Source: an uncultured Synergistaceae bacterium
Lineage (GTDB): Bacteria; Synergistota; Synergistia; Synergistales; Dethiosulfovibrionaceae
Reading direction: 5' to 3'
NCBI GenBank assembly: GCA_902489135.1
Contig: CABTYW010000067.1
Span: 1 to 9,485, forward strand
Length of the DNA stretch: 9,485 nucleotides
Shown here: positions 6,293 through 9,485 of the stretch, in pieces
How positions within the stretch are numbered: the stretch's first letter is position 1
How the letters are laid out: every line of letters begins with the position of its first letter
Program-made: the position numbers and the translations under genes
The notes under the pieces: generated by a model
What the model was told of the DNA's origin: nothing
Databases searched by the model: none
The model's input: only the letters and a program-made list of their open reading frames with translations

Positions 6293-6988
6293 TCACTCCT
6301 GAAGAATTTCCGCTTCAATAACCGACGACAGGATGGAGGTGGTGACCTTAACGCCCACGGGCACTCTCAAAACGCCCGAAAGAGACGCGGCGTCACCGGG
6401 CTCCGGCGAAACGCCCTCCACGGCCAGGCCTTCAACGGAAGCGCCGCTCAGGAAAAGCCGCTGAACGGCGGGAGAAAGGGGCGAAGCCGAAAAATACCCC
6501 GCAATGGGCGCCAGCAGAGCGCCGGGGCCGCTCACAGTTCCAAGAAACGCCGCCAAAAGAAGCGTCACCGAAATTCCGCTCAGAACGCGAAAGGTCCGAC
6601 AGGCACCGTAGATCGCCAGCTCCTTCTCGCCGCCTTTCAGACGGGCCAGAGCCTGAAGAGCCGCCTCATAGACCTCACCGGCATCGTTCGGCCCCAGCAG
6701 CACAAAGCCGTCTTCGGCGCCCCGGCCTTGAGGCATCGGGCCGCGAAGCGACAGGATGTTGGCCGTGGCGTGAAACAGAGCGAAATCGGCGCGGCGCTTT
6801 TTGCTCACAAAAAGATTCCACAGGTCGTCCGCCACGTGTCTGACGAAGCCCCTTGGGCCGAAGGAAACGCCCGGATGAAGCAGCAGCGCCGCCGCAAGAA
6901 AGAGGACCAACATCAGCACCAGCAGCGGAGCGATGAACCACGGCATCAGCACAAGGGCCAGGATGACCCAGAAGGGATTGAAACGCAT
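6293..6988 (-). CDS. Membrane protein of unknown function, resembling DUF6391
   Basis: I cannot assign a function. The 231-residue protein opens with a strongly hydrophobic N-terminus (about 6-38) holding one long or two short membrane helices. A soluble segment follows at about 60-125 containing FALFHATANIL, QGRGAEDGFVLLG and LARLKGGEKELAIYGACRTF; this spacing of an H-A-T-x-N motif, a GR...GF...G motif and a GE...LA...C motif recalls the DUF6391 family from memory, which I could not check. Another hydrophobic pair follows at about 136-168, and a hydrophilic end after that with EGLAVEGV and a beta-rich GVLRVPVGVKV segment. The ATG at 6988 has GGGAGG five bases upstream. The gene overlaps the ribosome binding site of rsmB and ends five bases before it, so it is cotranscribed with rsmB. 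Its neighbour upstream, after a terminator, is a membrane zinc peptidase. Confidence 0.75.
   Translation of the reverse strand: MRFNPFWVILALVLMPWFIAPLLVLMLVLFLAAALLLHPGVSFGPRGFVRHVADDLWNLFVSKKRRADFALFHATANILSLRGPMPQGRGAEDGFVLLGPNDAGEVYEAALQALARLKGGEKELAIYGACRTFRVLSGISVTLLLAAFLGTVSGPGALLAPIAGYFSASPLSPAVQRLFLSGASVEGLAVEGVSPEPGDAASLSGVLRVPVGVKVTTSILSSVIEAEILQE
6296..6300 (-). promoter_or_regulatory. Ribosome binding site for rsmB inside the preceding gene
   Basis: AGGAG on the minus strand lies eight bases before the ATG at 6287 and forms part of the last two sense codons and stop of the membrane-protein gene. It selects 6287 as the rsmB start, rather than the GTG at 6296 that overlaps the stop as GTGA. 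Confidence 0.7.
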
Positions 6989-7010
6989 CGGAACCTCCCA
7001 TGATAAACTG

Positions 7011-7047
7011 AAAAAACGGGTGGCCGCCTCTGTGCGGGGACCACCCG
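7011..7047 (-). terminator. Intrinsic (rho-independent) terminator after the zinc peptidase gene
   Basis: On the minus strand CGGGTGG (7047-7041) pairs perfectly with CCACCCG (7023-7017), and inside it CCGC pairs with GCGG around an ACAGAG loop, with a three-base bulge on one side. Six T residues follow at 7016-7011. The plus strand also has a T run after the stem (7049-7053), so it could terminate in both directions, but no plus-strand gene needs it. The zinc peptidase stop is 20 bases upstream of the stem. The next gene in the same direction starts at 6988, only 22 bases after the T run. Confidence 0.88.
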
Positions 7048-7066
7048 ATTTTTACGTCTCCGGAAA

Positions 7067-7762
7067 TTAATCGCGGCTGCGCTGATTGCGCAGAAGGATC
7101 AGACGCACCAGCTGGAGCGCCGCCATCAGCGTCGCCGAGACGTACGTCATGGCCGCGGCCGACAGCACCTTGCGCGCGCCGGCCACCTCTTGGGAGTTCA
7201 TCATTCCGTTGCCGGCAAGGACCTTGAGCGCTCTGTTGGAAGCGTCGAACTCAACGGGCAGCGTCACCAGATGGAACACCAACACGCCGAGGAAAAGCAG
7301 AATTCCCAAGTTCATCATGGTCGAGGAAGCCGAAAGAAGTCCGATGAAAAACAACGGCATAGCCGCGCCGGACGTGATACTGACCAGGGGCACAATGGCG
7401 TTGCGGAACTGCAGAGGCGCATAGCCCGAGGCATGCTGCACCGCGTGCCCCACCTCGTGAGCGGCCACGCCGATGGCCGCAATGGATGTGCTGTCATAAA
7501 CCGACTGAGAGAGGGACAAACTGCGGTCCCGCGGGTCGTAGTGGTCGGTCAGCGAACCGGCGATCTCGCGGATCGGGACGGCGTTCAAGCCGTAGCTGTC
7601 AAGGATGCGTCGAGCCGCTTCACGGGCCGTCATGCCGCTGCGGGAGTTGATCCTCGAATAGAGCGCAAAGGTGTTCTTGACGCGCATCTGCGCCCAAAAA
7701 CTCAAAAGTATTGCGGGAAGAAGAACGATCATGGTCCAGTCAAGACCCATCATGGGCATCAT
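7067..7762 (-). CDS. Membrane zinc metallopeptidase, YugP / Zn_peptidase_2 family (COG2738)
   Basis: Predicted integral-membrane neutral zinc peptidase; substrates in this family are essentially unknown. The 231 residues match the family length. Seen: an N-terminal membrane helix at about 10-24, then a region with SGMTAREAARRILDSYGL at 42-59 and DHYDPRDRSLSLS at 73-85 typical of the family, the zinc motif HEVGHAVQH at 102-110 (ligands His102 and His106, catalytic Glu103), helices at about 122-142 and 148-168, then LPVEFDAS at 168-175 with Glu171 as likely third ligand, and a last helix at about 203-224. The ATG at 7762 has GGAGGTG seven bases upstream. It has its own promoter-like site upstream and an intrinsic terminator downstream, so it is probably a single-gene unit. 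In Clostridia and relatives this family is often found next to rsmB, as nearly the case here. Confidence 0.93.
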   Translation of the reverse strand: MMPMMGLDWTMIVLLPAILLSFWAQMRVKNTFALYSRINSRSGMTAREAARRILDSYGLNAVPIREIAGSLTDHYDPRDRSLSLSQSVYDSTSIAAIGVAAHEVGHAVQHASGYAPLQFRNAIVPLVSITSGAAMPLFFIGLLSASSTMMNLGILLFLGVLVFHLVTLPVEFDASNRALKVLAGNGMMNSQEVAGARKVLSAAAMTYVSATLMAALQLVRLILLRNQRSRD

Positions 7763-7787
7763 ATTCCTTCACCTCCGAAACAGGTTC

Positions 7788-7804
7788 GGGCGCCCTGCGC
7801 GCCC
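7788..7804 (-). repeat. Perfect 6-bp inverted repeat in the leader of the zinc peptidase gene
   Basis: GGGCGC (7788-7793) and GCGCCC (7799-7804) are separated by five bases, giving a short, very GC-rich hairpin 26 bases before the zinc peptidase ATG. No T run follows, so it is not an ordinary intrinsic terminator for the aminotransferase gene. It could be an mRNA leader structure or a protein binding site; no function can be assigned. Confidence 0.5.
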
Positions 7805-7813
7805 ATTTGTTCC

Positions 7814-7842
7814 ATTGAACCACGAAAAACGAATATGGTCAA
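7814..7842 (-). promoter_or_regulatory. Sigma-70-like promoter for the zinc peptidase gene
   Basis: On the minus strand TTGACC (7842-7837) is followed after exactly 17 bases by TTCAAT (7819-7814). The -35 box matches the consensus at five of six positions and the -10 box at four of six. Expected transcription start is near 7807, giving a leader of about 45 bases that contains the 7788-7804 hairpin. Predicted by eye only. Confidence 0.5.
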
Positions 7843-7854
7843 CATTGGTAAAAT

Positions 7855-8997
7855 CTACAGTTTTTCCTTGTAAAATCGGGCGATTTCCTCGACCACCCGC
7901 TGCTGCTCCTCTTCAGTGATGCCCGGGAAAATGGGCAGAGCCAAACATTCCCCCGCCAGCTTTTCGCTTTCGGGAAAGTCGCCCCGGCCATAGCCCAGAA
8001 AGGCGAAGCACCTCTGCAAATGCAGGGGCAGCGGATAGTAAATTCTCGACGCAATGCCCTGCCCGGCCAAAAAGGCCATGAGGTCATCGCGCCTTTCGGC
8101 GCGGATCACGTACTGATGGTAGGTATGATAATTGCCCGGCGTCACGAAGGGCGTGACCGCAAACTCCTCAAGCCCCAGCTCGGCGAAAAACATTTTGTAG
8201 CGGTCCGCCGCACGCCGGCGCTCCTCAAGACACTCCTGCAAGTGGCGCAGGTGGACGCGCAGCACCGCCGCCTGAAGGGCATCGAGACGGCTGTTGAGCC
8301 CCACTTCATCGTGATAATAGTCCGCTCCCGCGCCGTGGACGCGCAGGCGGGACAGGCGTTGGGCCAAAGCGTCGTCATCGGCGGTGATCATGCCGCCGTC
8401 GCCGTAAGCGCCGAGATTTTTCGTGGGAAAAAACGAAAACGCTCCAAGCCCGCCCCAGCCGCCGCAGCGAACGATCTTCCCGTCGGCGCTGCGCCACGCA
8501 CCGAAGGCCTGAGCGCAGTCCTCGACAATTTTCACGCCCTTCTCTTTCATAAGCGGCGCTATTTTCTCCATTTCCGCCATCTGTCCGAAAAGGTGCACCG
8601 GCAGAAAGACTTTGGTGCGCGCCGTAAGAGCTTCCATCGCCCTTTGAGCGTCGATGTTGAAGCTTTTGGGATCGATGTCGGCGAACACCGGTTTTGCGCC
8701 GAGGCGGGTAATGGCGCTGACGGTGGCGAAGAAGGTAAAAGGCGTGGTTATCACTTCGTCGCCGGGTTTCACGTCCAGGGCCATCAGGGCCAGAAGCAGC
8801 GCGTCGGAACCCGAGGCGCACCCCACGGCGTGTTTCACGTCGAGATAGCGGGCCGCCTCGGCCTCGAAGGCCTTCACCTCGGGGCCCAGGATAAAATACT
8901 GGCTTTCGACGACGCCGCGAATGGCTTCGTCGATTTCGTCTTTGATCTGCGCATAATGCCTTTTCAGGTCAAGAGTGGGCAGCGTTCTCTTTTCCAT
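7855..8997 (-). CDS. DegT/DnrJ/EryC1/StrS-family PLP-dependent sugar aminotransferase
   Basis: The family transfers an amino group, usually from glutamate, to keto-sugars linked to UDP, GDP or dTDP, for lipopolysaccharide, glycan or antibiotic sugars. Numbered from the ATG at 8997 (380 residues): FILGPEV near 35-41, GSDALLLAL at 63-71 (phosphate cup), PFTFFATVSAITRLGAKP at 86-103, VEDCAQAFGA at 158-167 with Asp160 and Gln163 contacting the cofactor, FFPTKNLGAYGDGG at 189-202 with Schiff-base Lys193, HGAG at 221-224, and GLNSRLDALQAA at 233-244. All catalytic positions are present. The general pattern is closest, from memory, to WbpE-like UDP-sugar aminotransferases, but the substrate cannot be read from sequence. 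A longer frame to 9036 exists; GAGGAG ten bases before 8997 and the family start favour the shorter form. No other sugar gene lies in the window, so its pathway partners must be elsewhere. Confidence 0.93.
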   Translation of the reverse strand: MEKRTLPTLDLKRHYAQIKDEIDEAIRGVVESQYFILGPEVKAFEAEAARYLDVKHAVGCASGSDALLLALMALDVKPGDEVITTPFTFFATVSAITRLGAKPVFADIDPKSFNIDAQRAMEALTARTKVFLPVHLFGQMAEMEKIAPLMKEKGVKIVEDCAQAFGAWRSADGKIVRCGGWGGLGAFSFFPTKNLGAYGDGGMITADDDALAQRLSRLRVHGAGADYYHDEVGLNSRLDALQAAVLRVHLRHLQECLEERRRAADRYKMFFAELGLEEFAVTPFVTPGNYHTYHQYVIRAERRDDLMAFLAGQGIASRIYYPLPLHLQRCFAFLGYGRGDFPESEKLAGECLALPIFPGITEEEQQRVVEEIARFYKEKL

Positions 8998-9191
8998 ATG
9001 GAAAACTCTCCTCGAAAATCGGCGACGGAAACGCACTTGGTCCCACCGGCCGATTGAATTTGCAGTTCTTGCGAGTATATTCTTATTATCCCGTCATGGA
9101 CCGCTTTTTTGCGGCGCAGATTTATTTTATCACGGCGGCGGAGAAACTGGTAAAATAGCGGAGAAGATCTTCGATGAAAAGAGGCGAAAAA
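8998..9191. other. Divergent intergenic region between aminotransferase and small membrane protein genes
   Basis: No gene seen. The middle (9061-9160) is clearly richer in A/T than its surroundings, as expected for back-to-back promoters. On the minus strand, TATACT (9079-9074) and GATAAT (9090-9085) are possible -10 boxes for the aminotransferase, but neither has a convincing -35 box. On the plus strand TTGAAT (9054-9059), 16 bases, TATATT (9076-9081) is one candidate and a second lies at 9127-9156. A small hairpin with 4-bp stem and T6 loop is at 9101-9114 and is probably incidental. Confidence 0.5.
9127..9156 (+). promoter_or_regulatory. Possible promoter for the small membrane protein gene
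   Basis: TTATCA (9127-9132), an 18-base spacer, and TAAAAT (9151-9156), the latter one base off the -10 consensus. A start near 9163 would leave a leader of about 29 bases to the ATG at 9192, and would remove most of the ribosome binding site of the ATG at 9174. Weak, by-eye prediction. Confidence 0.35.
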
Positions 9192-9461
9192 ATGAGACTT
9201 CTGGTCACCGCGCTTTCCGTAGCTTCGGTTTTCATCTACGGGTACGCTCTCGCCGGCGCCGGCATGTACTTCATAAAAGGGACCCACGGGAGCTATATCC
9301 TCTGGGGACTTCTGGGCGGCACGTTTTTCGCCGCCGCGGCGCTCATTCTGTACAGAAAATTTCCCGATTCTTTTTTTGCGCCCGACCTCGCCGCACCGAA
9401 AAGCTCCCAGACAAAACCCGCCGCCGAAAATAAACTGACGCCCGAAACGCCGAAACGCTGA
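9192..9461 (+). CDS. Small membrane protein, two predicted helices, unknown function
   Basis: I do not recognise a family. The 89-residue protein has a hydrophobic helix at about 2-26, rich in small residues (ALAGAG near 19-24), a short loop with KGTHGSY, a second helix at about 36-54 (WGLLGGTFFAAAALILY), and a charged Lys/Pro/Ala tail from about 56 to the end that is probably disordered. It is the only plus-strand gene and diverges from the aminotransferase gene. Two ATGs are possible: 9174 (with GGAG ten bases upstream) and 9192 (with AGAGG seven bases upstream, and a better fit to the promoter candidate). I prefer 9192, which removes six charged residues. The double-glycine and alanine packing suggests a tightly packed helical hairpin in the inner membrane. 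It appears genuine from its start signals and clean helix pattern, but homologues must confirm this. Confidence 0.7.
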   Translation: MRLLVTALSVASVFIYGYALAGAGMYFIKGTHGSYILWGLLGGTFFAAAALILYRKFPDSFFAPDLAAPKSSQTKPAAENKLTPETPKR

Positions 9462-9485
9462 CGGCCCCTCTCGAGCGGGAAAACG

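Noticed and set aside
8020..9057. A 345-codon open frame on the plus strand opposite the aminotransferase gene
   Set aside because: It mirrors the strong coding pattern of the aminotransferase on the other strand, has a His/Arg/Gly-rich composition, and shows no domain or convincing start signal.
9101..9114. CCGC-T6-GCGG hairpin in the divergent intergenic region as a terminator
   Set aside because: The stem is only four base pairs with the T run in the loop rather than after the stem, so it does not fit an intrinsic terminator.
9462..9485. Partial inverted repeat CCC-CTCGAG-GGG-like after the small membrane protein gene as a terminator
   Set aside because: The pairing is imperfect and the sequence ends before any T run could be seen, so it cannot be supported.
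1..9485. A defence island, phage, integrative element or biosynthetic cluster
   Set aside because: All recognisable genes are housekeeping or envelope genes in a conserved order, with uniform base use, no integrase or transposase, no tRNA-linked repeats and no toxin-antitoxin-like pair.

Overview
The window is GC-rich bacterial chromosome carrying a tightly packed array of housekeeping and envelope genes. Nearly all of it (1-8997) is transcribed from the minus strand, and one small plus-strand gene (9192-9461) sits at the right edge. I see no rRNA, tRNA, CRISPR array, insertion sequence or phage gene. Gene content and order suggest a diderm, Firmicutes-like lineage, most probably Synergistota. 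This placement is inferred from the zinc-peptidase/rsmB/PASTA/rpe and rodZ/rimO/pgpA/cinA gene orders and the base composition, and no marker gene in the window proves it.

Reading in the direction of transcription (right to left): a DegT/DnrJ/EryC1-type sugar aminotransferase (7855-8997) is divergent from a small two-helix membrane protein (9192-9461) across a 194-base AT-richer gap. Next come a promoter-like site, a short hairpin and a membrane zinc peptidase of the YugP type (7067-7762), which ends in a clear intrinsic terminator (7011-7047). Only 22 bases after that terminator starts a run of seven genes with gaps of 32 bases or less or with overlaps: a membrane protein resembling DUF6391, rsmB (16S rRNA m5C967 methyltransferase), a membrane-anchored three-PASTA protein without a kinase domain, rpe, a RodZ-like HTH/transmembrane protein, rimO (S12 methylthiotransferase), pgpA (PGP phosphatase), and a stand-alone CinA C-terminal (PncC-type) amidase cut by the left edge.

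The run joins two blocks known from Firmicutes: rsmB ... PASTA kinase ... rpe, and rodZ ... pgsA/cinA/recA. The jobs mix translation (RsmB, RimO), central carbon (Rpe), phospholipid and NAD salvage (PgpA, PncC) and envelope or cell-shape functions (PASTA, RodZ, zinc peptidase).

I do not see an undescribed defence or mobile system here. The most interesting points are the kinase-less PASTA protein in the place normally held by the PASTA kinase, the strong terminator directly in front of the seven-gene run with no room for an ordinary promoter, the unusual SAM-binding motif in RsmB, and two poorly known membrane proteins. Several gene starts are reassigned here from ribosome binding sites.
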